Source: CAYHHI01 sp964356335
Lineage (GTDB): Bacteria > Arandabacterota > Arandabacteria > Arandabacterales > Arandabacteraceae
Assembly: GCA_964356335.1 (NCBI GenBank)
Contig: CAYHHI010000012.1
Span: 1 to 64,000 of the forward strand
Direction: 5' to 3'
Length of the DNA stretch: 64,000 bases
The notes below the pieces were generated by a model. It did no database searches. It worked only from the letters and a program-made list of their open reading frames with translations, and had not been told where the DNA came from. The position numbers were made by a program, and so were the translations under genes. This document shows positions 31,868 to 40,958 of the stretch, one piece after another. Position 1 is the stretch's first letter. Every line of letters starts with the position of its first letter.

Positions 31868-32638
31868 CTAAAGTGATAGGTTCCATGACCTTATGGTATC
31901 CAATGCCTTGTAGTCTGTGAGGTCGAGATGAAGCGGCGTGACCGAGATCATGCCCGCCTCCACAGCATCGAAATCAGTTTCTTCCCCCGGGCACCAGATC
32001 GGGGGCTTCCCCCCGATCCAATAGTAATCCCTGCCCCGCGGGTCGGTTTTCTTCACGACAGCATCCTGATAAACCCGCTTACCCATCTTGGTCACTTTGA
32101 CTCCCTTTATCTCTTCGGGAGAAAGCGATGGCACATTGACGTTCAGGAGAGCGCCATTAGGCAGGCCATGCTCGAGCACCGCCTTGACTATCTTCGGCGC
32201 GAACGCTTTCGCTGCTTCGAAATTGCAGTCATGCCATGACGTCACCGATATCGCAATTGACGGCAATCCCAGGAGCGTGCCCTCAAATGCGGCGGCCACA
32301 GTCCCTGAGTAGGTGACATCGTCACCAAGATTCGGCCCGTGATTCACACCCGATATGAGAATGTCGGGCTTTCTCTCAATCAGCCCGCGCATCGCGAGAA
32401 GCACACAATCGGTCGGTGTCCCATCCACCGATATGGTGTCCTCGCTGACCCAGTTCATCCTGAGCGGGCTTGTCAGGGTAAGGGCATGACTGGCTGCGCT
32501 CTGCTCGCGCTCCGGAGCCACCACGATAACCTTGCCGAGGTGCGACACCGCTTGCTTCAAGGCTTGGATACCCGCTGCCCTGAAGCCGTCGTCGTTCGTC
32601 AGAAGGATCTGTACTTCACTTGCTCTGTTCTCTGCCAA
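31868..32638 (-). CDS. surE: 5'/3'-nucleotidase SurE
   Basis: 256 residues. Stationary-phase survival phosphatase acting on nucleoside monophosphates. Metal site ILLTNDDGFRAAGIQAL (NDDG), SGVNHGPNLGDDVTYSGTVAAAFEG, and ISVTPLHLDLTDYKAL near the end all match. It overlaps the end of the GT2 gene by about 23 bp. Confidence 0.96.
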   Translation of the reverse strand: MAENRASEVQILLTNDDGFRAAGIQALKQAVSHLGKVIVVAPEREQSAASHALTLTSPLRMNWVSEDTISVDGTPTDCVLLAMRGLIERKPDILISGVNHGPNLGDDVTYSGTVAAAFEGTLLGLPSIAISVTSWHDCNFEAAKAFAPKIVKAVLEHGLPNGALLNVNVPSLSPEEIKGVKVTKMGKRVYQDAVVKKTDPRGRDYYWIGGKPPIWCPGEETDFDAVEAGMISVTPLHLDLTDYKALDTIRSWNLSL

Positions 32639-33356
32639 CTCGCTCGAACCTCCAGAAGATACTCTTGATTATGAGTCCCATGAACAGGAGAGGCTGTTTC
32701 AACGGGTGGACATAGCTCTTCTCACCAGCGTAGATCGTGGAGACAGCAGCCGCTTCAATCGTGAAGCCTCTCGATACCGCCTTTATAAGGATCTCGCTCT
32801 CGGCGCCGTAGCCTCTTGACGACGTCTTGACGTTCTCAATGACTCGGCGGGACAAGAGCCTGAAACCCGACTGGGAATCATGTATGTACTTGCCTGAGGA
32901 CAGCGACACGAGGAATGAGCTCAGGGTATTGGTCATTACTCGCAAAAGAGGCATCCGGGTGACGTCGCGCTTGCGCGTTCCGATTATGATGTCAGCCTTG
33001 GTGACAAGCCAGCGGTCTATGAGTTTCGGAATCTCGTCAGGGGAGTGCTGGCCGTCGGCGTCAAGCGTCACGATGGCCTTGAGATCGGTCTTCAGGAAAT
33101 GCTCAAAGCCTGTGCGGAGGGCAGCCCCCTTGCCCATGTTCCGAGAGTGGCTCCTTACGAGTGCACCAGCTTCTCTTGCGTTCTTGGCAGTCATATCAGT
33201 CGAACCGTCGTCAATAACAAGAGTTGTGAGGTCAGGGCCGAGGAGCGCGACCTCCTTCACCACTCTGGCAATCGATTCCCCTGCATTATATGCAGGAATC
33301 AGAACCATTATTGACCTATATGTGCCGCTCGGCTGAGTTGGCGTCTGACGATTCAT
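32616..33356 (-). CDS. GT2-family glycosyltransferase (DPM-synthase-like)
   Basis: 246 residues. GT-A: MVLIPAYNAGESIARVV, TLVIDDGSTDMTAKNA and IVTLDADGQHSPDEIPKL (DxD-like catalytic Asp), then SGFRLLSRR as in polyprenyl-phosphate mannosyl/glucosyl transferases. No membrane helices at the C-terminus. Donor and acceptor unknown; probably lipid-linked sugar synthesis. Confidence 0.88.
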   Translation of the reverse strand: MNRQTPTQPSGTYRSIMVLIPAYNAGESIARVVKEVALLGPDLTTLVIDDGSTDMTAKNAREAGALVRSHSRNMGKGAALRTGFEHFLKTDLKAIVTLDADGQHSPDEIPKLIDRWLVTKADIIIGTRKRDVTRMPLLRVMTNTLSSFLVSLSSGKYIHDSQSGFRLLSRRVIENVKTSSRGYGAESEILIKAVSRGFTIEAAAVSTIYAGEKSYVHPLKQPLLFMGLIIKSIFWRFERVGREQSK

Positions 33357-33368
33357 CGAGTTGAGCGC

Positions 33369-34211
33369 TCACTCCCCAATCTTGTCAAAACGGTACCACT
33401 GCTCAGGATATTTCTCTACATATTTCTCGAAGGCCCTCAAACACTCGGCGACGATTGCTTCCGTCCCCGGGCCGTCCGCGGGCCGAGCCAGGATTGGCTG
33501 CTCAGAGTCAAGGCGATACTTGCCGTCCTCCTGCCTAAGGCAGAAGACCGGGATTACTGGGACCCCCTTTGACACAGCCAATCCGGCGTAGGCTGAAGGG
33601 ACATTCGTCAATGCGCCGAAGAATCTCGCAGGCATACCCTGGCCCGTGAAATCCCGGTCAGCCGCGATCCCGAGGGAAGATGTGTCGAGTACGGAAGAGA
33701 GATTTCTGGCTGTCGATCTTACCGACAGAACCTTCAAGCCCTTTGCCTCCCTCCTCTTCCTGAAGATGGCTGCGATTCTCCGGTCAGGGTGGTCATAGAC
33801 TATGACATGGAGATCGATCCCGAGCATTGCAGCAGCGGCAGCCGCAAGTTCCCAGTTTCCAAGATGGGCCGTTACCACAATCGCGGGCCGTCCGCCCAGG
33901 GCCTCCCTGATTCTCTCGAAGCTTTCGATGTCCACGTAGGCTCGGAGATTCTTGAGGTTTGTCCTGGGCAGATAAAGGAAGTCTGCGACTGCCTCGGCAA
34001 AGTTCCTTACGGCCTTGTGGGCGACCTTCCTCCTCCGGGCTTGGTCTTGCGCCAGAGACGGAATCAAGGCCAGGTTGTGGTCGAGATTACGCCTCAGAGA
34101 TGGACTCGCGGCATACCAGATGTCCCCGACAAGATCTGCCAGCCAGTAGGCAAGTGTCCTGGGCACTATCGCCGTGACAAGGCTTGCTACCAGGTAACCG
34201 AAGTAAAGCAC
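33369..34211 (-). CDS. LpxL/HtrB-type lysophospholipid/lipid A acyltransferase
   Basis: 280 residues. The N-terminal hydrophobic anchor LVASLVTAIVPRTLAYWLADL is followed by the acyltransferase signature IVVTAHLGNWELAAAAAAML (HX4E) and RFFGALTNVPSAYAGLAVSKGVPVIPVF. It adds a secondary acyl chain to lipid A or a related glycolipid at the inner membrane. LpxL and LpxM paralogs cannot be separated here. Confidence 0.85.
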   Translation of the reverse strand: MLYFGYLVASLVTAIVPRTLAYWLADLVGDIWYAASPSLRRNLDHNLALIPSLAQDQARRRKVAHKAVRNFAEAVADFLYLPRTNLKNLRAYVDIESFERIREALGGRPAIVVTAHLGNWELAAAAAAMLGIDLHVIVYDHPDRRIAAIFRKRREAKGLKVLSVRSTARNLSSVLDTSSLGIAADRDFTGQGMPARFFGALTNVPSAYAGLAVSKGVPVIPVFCLRQEDGKYRLDSEQPILARPADGPGTEAIVAECLRAFEKYVEKYPEQWYRFDKIGE

Positions 34212-34306
34212 CTCAAAGCCACCCCTCTATTGTGCCGAAAGGCATGACCGACACAGACATGCGGATCCGCTACTGATTGCCAGAGAGCCCGCCAGGTCTC
34301 TCCAGC

Positions 34307-34334
34307 AATATAATATCTCTCTCGGCGACTTCAA
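34307..34334 (-). promoter_or_regulatory. Candidate promoter upstream of the LpxL-type gene
   Basis: TTGAAG (34334-34329), 16-bp spacer, TATATT (34312-34307) on the minus strand. The -10 matches five of six bases. It lies in the spacer between the ABC permease and acyltransferase genes. Confidence 0.35.
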
Positions 34335-34359
34335 AGTCGGAACGCGGGAGGCCAACCAA

Positions 34360-35190
34360 TCAACCCTTCAACGCTCCCCGCGTTACGTCTTGAATCACGT
34401 ACCTCTGGAAGACTGTCGAAAGAACCACCAGGGGTATACTCACCAGGGCGGATGCCGCCATGATGTATCCCCAGGGTATCTCCCCGTGCAGACCCTCAAA
34501 GAGGGCAATACCCACAGGAATCGTCCGTGCGTGGTGGTCCGTTGTGAGCATGAGAGCAAAGAGGAATTCGTTGAACGCCGCTATGAAAATGAGAAGTATT
34601 GCAGAGAGGACCCCAGGGGCCGAGATCGGTAAGATCACCTTGCGAAATACGGTGAAGCGCCCGGCGCCGTCAACCAGGGCGGCGTCATCGAAATCCCGCG
34701 GGATCTGCATTATGTAGCTCAGAAGAATCCAGAAGGCCAGGGGTATCGTCCACGCTATGTAGGGAAGGATGAGCGCCGGATAGGTATTGATTAGACCGGC
34801 GAAGCGCATCAGCTTGTACAGGTAGCCGATGATGCTTATCTGCGGGAACATCGAGAAGGCCAGGACGGCAAGGGCGAACAGCACACGGCCACGGAAGTCA
34901 ATCCGCGAGACTGCGTAGGCGGCGACGGCAGCTACGAGGGCGCAGGCGGTACTGACGATCCCTCCTACCGCGAGACTGTTCTTGATGTATCCGAGGAAGT
35001 GCAGAGACTTGATAGTCAGGATATCTCCGTAGTTTTTGAGGGTCACTCGAAATGCAACCCCATGCCCGAGAAAGTCGGGATTCCGGCTGAACGAGACCGT
35101 GAGCATCCAGATAAAAGGAGCCAGCGAAAAGACAATCAGGAAGCCGATGCCAGCCACGAGGAGAATGGTTCTTACGCCTTTCTCGTTCAT
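34360..35190 (-). CDS. Sugar ABC transporter permease, MalG/LacG type
   Basis: 276 residues. Six transmembrane helices; the EAA loop RDFDDAALVDGAGRFTVFRK near 185-205 contacts the ATPase. Pairs with the MalF-type permease, whose stop overlaps its start by 4 bp. No ATPase gene is nearby, so a shared MsmK/UgpC-like ATPase elsewhere is expected. Ligand unknown. Confidence 0.92.
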   Translation of the reverse strand: MNEKGVRTILLVAGIGFLIVFSLAPFIWMLTVSFSRNPDFLGHGVAFRVTLKNYGDILTIKSLHFLGYIKNSLAVGGIVSTACALVAAVAAYAVSRIDFRGRVLFALAVLAFSMFPQISIIGYLYKLMRFAGLINTYPALILPYIAWTIPLAFWILLSYIMQIPRDFDDAALVDGAGRFTVFRKVILPISAPGVLSAILLIFIAAFNEFLFALMLTTDHHARTIPVGIALFEGLHGEIPWGYIMAASALVSIPLVVLSTVFQRYVIQDVTRGALKG

Positions 35191-36080
35191 CGTAAGGCCT
35201 TTCCGAAGCCACCTGCCCTGAGATATGAGATCGAAAGCAAGAAGGCCAGGAGAAAGACAACGACAGCTATTGTTGACCCATATCCGAAGTCGCCCTCATT
35301 GAAAAACTTGTATCCATAAAGCGAGAGTGACGTGGTCGATCCCCCGGGTCCACCATCAGTCACAACGTAGATGAGATCAAGTATTCTGATGGCATCGATG
35401 GTTCTGAAGATGAGGGCTACGGCGACCACCGGCTTCAAGACCGGAAGCGTGATCTTGAAGAATCTCTGGTGAAAACGGGTCCCGTCAACCTTGGCCTGCT
35501 CATAGATCTCTTCGGGAATTGTCTGAAGGCCGGCCAAGAGAATTATGGCGACGAAGGACGTAGTCTTCCAGACGTCCGCTATGACCAGGGCGGTAAAGGC
35601 GCTGGCAGGGGTTCCAAGCCAGTTAACCGGTGCGCTCGAGATGTGGGTGATGTGGCCAAGATAGTTGGCGAGCCCATAGCTGTAATTGTATACGAGCTCC
35701 CACGTCCTCGCCGCCACGATCGTCGGCACCGCCCACGGTATCAACACAGTCGCCCGCAAGGCATTGCGGAAACGCAGCTTCTCATTGAGGATGAGCGCGA
35801 AAATCATGCCAAGGGTCATCTCCACGGGCACGGAGATCCCGACGAACAGGACCGTGAACGTCAATGATCGCCAGAAATTGGAATCACCCAAAAGCCTTTG
35901 GTAGTTTGAAAGAAAGACGAATCTGTGCGGAAGATAGGTCACATCGCGGAAAAGGCTTGTCCAGAAAGTTCCCAGGACCGGCACGACCACGAACACCAGG
36001 ATAGTAAGCGCCAGCGGGAGAATGAAGCCGTATGCGGCCAAACGCTCCCTGCCCGATCGCGGCATTGGAATCGTGCGCAA
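35187..36080 (-). CDS. Sugar ABC transporter permease, MalF/UgpA type
   Basis: 297 residues, six helices; EAA loop EEIYEQAKVDGTRFHQRFFK. The start is placed at the TTG at 36080 because AGGGAG lies 5 nt upstream; ATG at 36065 is an alternative, and an ATG at 36182 would overlap the binding-protein gene by 92 bp and adds a foreign Arg-rich tail. It belongs to the three-gene importer operon. Confidence 0.88.
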   Translation of the reverse strand: MRTIPMPRSGRERLAAYGFILPLALTILVFVVVPVLGTFWTSLFRDVTYLPHRFVFLSNYQRLLGDSNFWRSLTFTVLFVGISVPVEMTLGMIFALILNEKLRFRNALRATVLIPWAVPTIVAARTWELVYNYSYGLANYLGHITHISSAPVNWLGTPASAFTALVIADVWKTTSFVAIILLAGLQTIPEEIYEQAKVDGTRFHQRFFKITLPVLKPVVAVALIFRTIDAIRILDLIYVVTDGGPGGSTTSLSLYGYKFFNEGDFGYGSTIAVVVFLLAFLLSISYLRAGGFGKALR

Positions 36081-36090
36081 CCCGGCTCCC

Positions 36091-37380
36091 TTATTGCTTG
36101 TAAGTCTCGACCACGGCACGCGCTTCGCTCTGGGCCTGCCGGAGCGCCGCCTCCGGCGTGGTAATTCCTGAGAGAGCGGCATTCACCTTTGCCTGGAGAA
36201 CTCGGGATAAGAGACTATAGTAAGGCACACTCGGACGCGCTGAAGCCGTGGTGAAGACTCCCTTCAGGGTGACCAGGTGGGGTGCGCGCCTGAGAAGCTC
36301 CTGTGCATCGTAGACGTCCTGCCTGGCTGGATTCCACCCGAGGTTGAGAGCAAAGCCGAGCTGGGTGTCCCGCGCGATTATGAACTTCACCAGCTCCCAG
36401 CTTGCCTTCTTGTTATCGCTCGACCTTGAAATGCCGGCGTGCCAGCCCCCGAGCGCGGCGACATGCCTGCCCATCTCGGCGCGCGGCAGAAGTGAGATGC
36501 CAACCTTGCCTTTGACTCGAGAGCCACCGCTCTCGTGGAGCCCCCAAGCATAAGGCCAGTTTCTCTCAAACAGGGCGCTGCCTCCCTCGAAGAAGGTCCG
36601 CACCTCTTCTTCCTTCATCTCGGTGTAAGTGTTAGGAGGGGATATCCTGTAAGTAGTGATAAGATCCCTCATGAATTGCAGAGCGCCTATGTTCTCGGGC
36701 CTGTCAAGTGTAAGGTTTCCAGCGCGGTCAACAAGGCCTCCCCCGTTGGAGACCGCGAATTCAAGGAAGTCGCAGACGAGGCCTTCATACTGGGCACCCT
36801 GCCACACGAAACCCCAGAAGTCTGGATTGGCCGCCCGCTCGCCTTCCTGGACTGTACCTGCCATGTCCACAAGATCGCGCCACGTTTCTGGAGGGCCATC
36901 GTAGCCGTATTTCTCGATCAGGTCGGTTCTGTAATAGAGAAGTCCCGCATCGACATAGACGGGGAGAGCGACAACCTGGCCCACATACTTGTCAGCGAAG
37001 TCGATCATGCCAGGAAAAAAGGGGCTCAGGTCGAAACTGTCCTCGACCATGTAAGTGTCGAGAGGTTCGAGCCAGCCGGATGCTGCAAACTGGCCGATCC
37101 AGATGATATCCATGAGAAAGACGTCCGGGTCCCTCTCGTCCGCCTTGAGCGGCACGATAAGGCTCTGCCTGCGCTGGTCGGTGTCCGTGGGCTGCCTCAT
37201 AAGACTGACCTGGACGCCTGAGGTCTCACCGAATTCGCGGACGATCTTCTCCCAGTAGTCGAGTTCAGCCGGCGCACCTCCTATCATCAGGGTCACCTGG
37301 GGCTTCTCCTCTGTGCAGGATGCCGTGAGAACCGCGAGTGCAAGCAGAGAGCATGCGAATAATCCAGAGAGCCTTCTCAT
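36091..37380 (-). CDS. Sugar ABC transporter substrate-binding lipoprotein (family 1)
   Basis: 429 residues from MRRLSGLFACSLLALAV, with RBS AGGAGG 9 nt upstream. The lipobox LAVLTASC (Cys22) predicts membrane anchoring. The body has VTLMIGGAPAELDYWEKIV, DVFLMDIIWIGQFAASGWL and ALGGWHAGISRSSDNKKASW, as in UgpB/MalE-like binding proteins. It captures an oligosaccharide or glycoside in the periplasm and delivers it to the downstream permeases. Confidence 0.92.
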   Translation of the reverse strand: MRRLSGLFACSLLALAVLTASCTEEKPQVTLMIGGAPAELDYWEKIVREFGETSGVQVSLMRQPTDTDQRRQSLIVPLKADERDPDVFLMDIIWIGQFAASGWLEPLDTYMVEDSFDLSPFFPGMIDFADKYVGQVVALPVYVDAGLLYYRTDLIEKYGYDGPPETWRDLVDMAGTVQEGERAANPDFWGFVWQGAQYEGLVCDFLEFAVSNGGGLVDRAGNLTLDRPENIGALQFMRDLITTYRISPPNTYTEMKEEEVRTFFEGGSALFERNWPYAWGLHESGGSRVKGKVGISLLPRAEMGRHVAALGGWHAGISRSSDNKKASWELVKFIIARDTQLGFALNLGWNPARQDVYDAQELLRRAPHLVTLKGVFTTASARPSVPYYSLLSRVLQAKVNAALSGITTPEAALRQAQSEARAVVETYKQ

Positions 37381-37484
37381 CTGTTTGGTCCTCCTGTTAA
37401 GCCTTTCCCCATAGAACCCTTCTACGGTCCTTACAATCCGGCGCACTCCCATGAGCAGTGACACCGGTGCGACTCCGCGGGGTA

Positions 37485-38657
37485 TCATCTGTCCCGTGTC
37501 ACAGGACATTTCGATACGGTACCATCGGACCATTCAACATCCGGAAATGCGGGTGGAAGGCGATCACCAACCAGCCGCGCGCGCCCCACCGCATACTCCA
37601 GGGTTTTTGTCTCGCCGGGTGCGAAGACAATCACAGGCGTTCTGGCAAGCAAAGTCCGGAACCCACCGTCCAGCACCCTCGTCGTGTCGACGGCGATCCG
37701 AGGACTGTCATAGTCAAGCGACGCTACTCCCTCACCCGTGGAGTCCATCCAGGCAAATTGATTGGGAACTATGCCCTGCTTCGGATTGAAACAGACAAAG
37801 GCGGCCAGGAATTCCAATCTTCCGCTCCCGAAGTCGGCCTTGAGTGTGGGAGATATGTATGACGAAGTCCCATCCGGCAGGGTATCACTATCAATCGCCA
37901 GAGGATTACCGAGATCAATCATCCCGGCGAAGTAGCCGAGGTGTTCGGCATCGAATGCTCTCTGCCCTGTGACAAGGCCGTGACCCGGTGCGAAGCCTAC
38001 GTCGTGCTTGCTTCCCTCAGCTCCTGCCCGAGGATGGTTGGACCAGATCAACCTGACAGAGTCCGGTGCCTGGCCAAGCCAGGTGAAGTCATAACGAATG
38101 ATGAAACAGGGCTTTCCACGCCGCATCATTATGGTCCGCATAATGCCAACCGTATCGCGAGTCCCCGTGTTCTTGACGAACCGCCATGTCTGCTGCCATG
38201 AGATGGAGTCCACCGTCTCCTCGGTCTTCGTGAGTTCGATGTCTTTGATCTGGCTGTTTGCGCCCTGGGTGGTGACATCGGTGGCGCTTTCGAAAATCTC
38301 GCGCCGGTCCTCGAGCTCGAGTCGGTCGAAGCGCAAGAGCCTCTTGTGCGTGGCTCTGTTTATTCCGGTGGTCGGTCCCCATAATCTGAGATGAGGATTG
38401 ACATCAGTGACCCACTGCAGATAGAGGGAGAGCGTGTCTCCGGTCTCATCGACCTCGATGAAGTCGTACCCGCTGTCGTTCTTGGCATTGTTGTACCAGC
38501 GGGTAAAGATGGTATCACGTTGGGTGCCTCGGGGGTGGAGCGTGAGCGAGCTTCCACAAGCGCCATTCTGAGACATGTGTGAGTGAGCGCCTTTTGGGGT
38601 TTTCAAGGCGGCGCAGTCGAGGCCGATTCCCGGAGCAAAAAGAACAAGGCCCGCCAA
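37485..38657 (-). CDS. Exported protein of unknown family
   Basis: About 390 residues. The open frame runs upstream through tRNA-Pro (38693-38769), where the translation reads like a tRNA, so the start must lie downstream. TTG at 38657, just before a hydrophobic stretch (LAGLVLFAPGIGLDCAAL), is the best guess, but no clear RBS was found. The body is beta-rich with Trp and Asp motifs (FTRWYNNAKNDSGYDFIEVD, SWQQTWRFVKNTGTRDTVGI, VIVFAPGETKTLEYAVG) and could bind glycan. It sits 104 bp upstream of the ABC binding protein, perhaps in the same uptake unit. Confidence 0.55.
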   Translation of the reverse strand: MAGLVLFAPGIGLDCAALKTPKGAHSHMSQNGACGSSLTLHPRGTQRDTIFTRWYNNAKNDSGYDFIEVDETGDTLSLYLQWVTDVNPHLRLWGPTTGINRATHKRLLRFDRLELEDRREIFESATDVTTQGANSQIKDIELTKTEETVDSISWQQTWRFVKNTGTRDTVGIMRTIMMRRGKPCFIIRYDFTWLGQAPDSVRLIWSNHPRAGAEGSKHDVGFAPGHGLVTGQRAFDAEHLGYFAGMIDLGNPLAIDSDTLPDGTSSYISPTLKADFGSGRLEFLAAFVCFNPKQGIVPNQFAWMDSTGEGVASLDYDSPRIAVDTTRVLDGGFRTLLARTPVIVFAPGETKTLEYAVGRARLVGDRLPPAFPDVEWSDGTVSKCPVTRDR

Positions 38658-38692
38658 CAGTGCGCGGAGTGATAATGACCACCTAAATGGAC

Positions 38693-38769
38693 TGGTCGGG
38701 GCGACTGGATTTGAACCAGCGACCACTGGCCCCCCATGCCAGTGCGCTACCAGGCTGCGCCACGCCCCG
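38693..38769 (-). tRNA. tRNA-Pro (anticodon GGG)
   Basis: Acceptor CGGGGCG/CGCCCCG, anticodon stem CTGGC/GCCAG with loop ATGGGGG, T arm GGTTCAAATCC, encoded CCA (38695-38693). Confidence 0.95.
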
Positions 38770-38839
38770 ACCTTTCCATTCGATTTAGAAGGTATCACAA
38801 CCTACACCAGGCTTCAAGCCCAAATTGGGCGACACGAGA

Positions 38840-39196
38840 TCAACTGCTCTCGAGTATCTCCTTCATCTCGAGAAGGTCTTTGCTGAGAGATTCAAGCAGA
38901 TCATCCCGTTTGCTCTTCTTGGCGTGCTTCGGGACCTCGGGGTTTCCTTTGGCCTGAGGCAGCTTCTTCTTTGCCCCGGAGATCGTAAACCCATCCTCGT
39001 ACAGAAGCTTCTTGATAAGAAGGACGATCTTTATGTCGCCCGAGCGGTAAATGCGGTTGCCGGCACGGTTCTTCTTTGGCCTCAGGGCCTTGAACTCGGT
39101 CTCCCAGTAACGGAGAACATGAGGCCTGACACCGGTGATGCCGGCGACCTCGGTGATTGAATAATAGAGCCTGGTGGGCGCCTTCTTTCTCATCAT
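38840..39196 (-). CDS. MerR-family regulator
   Basis: 118 residues. N-terminal winged helix LYYSITEVAGITGVRPHVLR, then YWETEFKALRPKKNRAGNRI and YRSGDIKIVLLIKKLLYEDG. The C-terminal tail is a short charged coil (SKDLLEMKEILESS) without metal-binding Cys, resembling the small MerR group often found beside gpsA/der or ihf-like genes. The inducer is unknown. It is 13 bp downstream of gpsA and may be part of its operon. Confidence 0.9.
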   Translation of the reverse strand: MMRKKAPTRLYYSITEVAGITGVRPHVLRYWETEFKALRPKKNRAGNRIYRSGDIKIVLLIKKLLYEDGFTISGAKKKLPQAKGNPEVPKHAKKSKRDDLLESLSKDLLEMKEILESS

Positions 39197-39209
39197 TGCT
39201 CTCCTCGTT

Positions 39210-40226
39210 CTACCACCACATCTCTGGTTTTCGGCTTCTCAGCATCAAATCCTTGATTGCCTGCTTCGCAGGCTTTGCTTCGAATAGTATCTGATAAACC
39301 TCCGACGCAATCGGCATTTCGACTCCATAGTGTTCGGCGAGCCTCACCGCGCTGCGAGCGGTACGCACCCCCTCTGCAACCATTACCATGCCGGCGAGTA
39401 CTTCGTCCAAGGTCTTCCCCTTGGCCATCTCTTCGCCCACGTAGCGGTTCCGGCTATGCCTTGAAATGCATGTGGTGATCAAGTCTCCAATTCCCGCGAG
39501 CCCGGAAAAAGTCTCCTGTCTTGCTCCCATCTTGACGCCGAGGCGGGTTATCTCGGCAAGTCCTCTGGTGAGAAGGGCTCCCTTGGTATTGTCTCCGAAG
39601 CCGAGGCCATCACAAATGCCGGCTGCGATCGCCACCACATTCTTGAGCGAGACCCCGACCTCCACACCGACCACATCTGTGTTGGTATAGACCCTGAAGG
39701 CGGGTGTCATGAAGATCTCCTGGACGGTCTCGGCCGTCGTCTGGCTGGTTGATGAAGCCACAACGGCCGTGGGAAGCCCGCGGCTGACTTCTTCTGCATG
39801 GCTTGGGCCCACGAGGACCGCGATCCTATCTCCGGCCATGTGGAGAGCTTCCCGAGCAACCTCGGACATGCGCTTGAGGCTTCCTTCTTCCAAGCCTTTT
39901 GTGGCGATAGTTACTACCCGGCTCTTATCGAGGAAACCTTCGGCCTTGCGGGCGGTTTCCCTCAAGACATGTGAAGGTACGACCAAGAGGGTGTGATCAC
40001 TGGACCGGTACGCCTCATCTATGCTGGACGTGATCAGGACTTCATCAGGTATATGAATGCCCGGAAGCATTGCGATGTTCTCACGGTGCTCTCGCAGCGC
40101 CCGAGCCCTCTCAGGGAAGAATTCCCACATTGCAACTCTGTGACCCTTAGAGGCAAGAAGGATCGCTAGGGCAGTTCCCCAGCTCCCGCCGCCGAGTACC
40201 GTTATTGCCTTGCGAGGCTCCGTCAT
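39210..40226 (-). CDS. gpsA: Glycerol-3-phosphate dehydrogenase [NAD(P)+]
   Basis: 338 residues. It makes sn-glycerol-3-phosphate from DHAP for phospholipids. NAD motif TVLGGGSWGTALAILLASKG, GPSHAEEVSRGLPTAVV, catalytic Lys in VGVSLKNVVAIAAGICDGLG, and GLAGIGDLITTCISRHSRN. Start and plsY stop overlap by 4 bp. Confidence 0.97.
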   Translation of the reverse strand: MTEPRKAITVLGGGSWGTALAILLASKGHRVAMWEFFPERARALREHRENIAMLPGIHIPDEVLITSSIDEAYRSSDHTLLVVPSHVLRETARKAEGFLDKSRVVTIATKGLEEGSLKRMSEVAREALHMAGDRIAVLVGPSHAEEVSRGLPTAVVASSTSQTTAETVQEIFMTPAFRVYTNTDVVGVEVGVSLKNVVAIAAGICDGLGFGDNTKGALLTRGLAEITRLGVKMGARQETFSGLAGIGDLITTCISRHSRNRYVGEEMAKGKTLDEVLAGMVMVAEGVRTARSAVRLAEHYGVEMPIASEVYQILFEAKPAKQAIKDLMLRSRKPEMWW

Positions 40227-40957
40227 GGCTTCTCCTCACCGTTGCGTCGAGCGCCTGAGGCTGCGCCATTTGAGCCCAGACTGCCATCGGCCTTGCGCGG
40301 GGCTTCGCCGGGGCAAGCGATGCCGCTTGAATCTGGGCCAGGTGTGCGCAGTCGTCCAACCCGATGCTCTCCACCCTGGACCAGGCGCTTAATGTTGGAC
40401 CTGTGGCGCACGAAGACGATCACAGCAACTACCAGAGCCAGATAGAACACTGGATCCCGCGAATACTCCGATGGGCCGAACACCGCGACCAGGACCGGGA
40501 GCGCGGCCGCTGCCGCGAGTGAGCCCAGAGAGACATATCGCCAAATGGCCAAGAGCCCAGCCCATATGCCGATCGAGACCGCAGTGGCAAGAGGCGCAAG
40601 GCCCAGGAACACCCCGGCCCCGGTGGCGACTCCCTTGCCTCCTTTCAGTCTCATGAAAATGCTCGCAACACTGCCCAGGATCACCCCCACGGCGCAGATG
40701 AACCTCAAGTACGTGACGTGAAAGGTGTCCGGCCCAAGCATCGGTACCATCCGCGTCCCCAAGAAGCCTTTGCCGGCATCCAGAAGGAAGACCAGTAAGG
40801 CGATGCGGAAACCGAGTGCCCGGTAGATGTTGGTCGAACCGATGTTACCACTTCCGAGCTGGCGCAAGTCGAATCCCTTCGCCTTAGCGATAATGAAACC
40901 AAAGGGGATTGAACCGATTGTGTATGAAGCCAGGGCCAAAAGCAGTATCTCCAACAT
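40223..40957 (-). CDS. plsY: Glycerol-3-phosphate acyltransferase PlsY
   Basis: 244 residues. It transfers acyl from acyl-phosphate to glycerol-3-phosphate. Motifs GSIPFGFIIAKAKGFDLRQL, GSGNIGSTNIYRALG and MRLKGGKGVATGAGVFLG match the three PlsY motifs, with four to five helices. The C-terminal 50 residues (Pro/Gly-rich, GPDSSGIACPGEAPRKADG) extend past the family end. Confidence 0.95.
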   Translation of the reverse strand: MLEILLLALASYTIGSIPFGFIIAKAKGFDLRQLGSGNIGSTNIYRALGFRIALLVFLLDAGKGFLGTRMVPMLGPDTFHVTYLRFICAVGVILGSVASIFMRLKGGKGVATGAGVFLGLAPLATAVSIGIWAGLLAIWRYVSLGSLAAAAALPVLVAVFGPSEYSRDPVFYLALVVAVIVFVRHRSNIKRLVQGGEHRVGRLRTPGPDSSGIACPGEAPRKADGSLGSNGAASGARRNGEEKP

Positions 40958-40958
40958 C

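Noticed and set aside
38658..38798. Upstream extension of the exported protein through tRNA-Pro
   Set aside because: The added residues (VAHWHGGPVVAGSNPVAPTS) are the translation of the tRNA gene.
38818..38830. GCCCAA-A-TTGGGC palindrome downstream of the MerR gene as a terminator
   Set aside because: No T-run on the minus strand.
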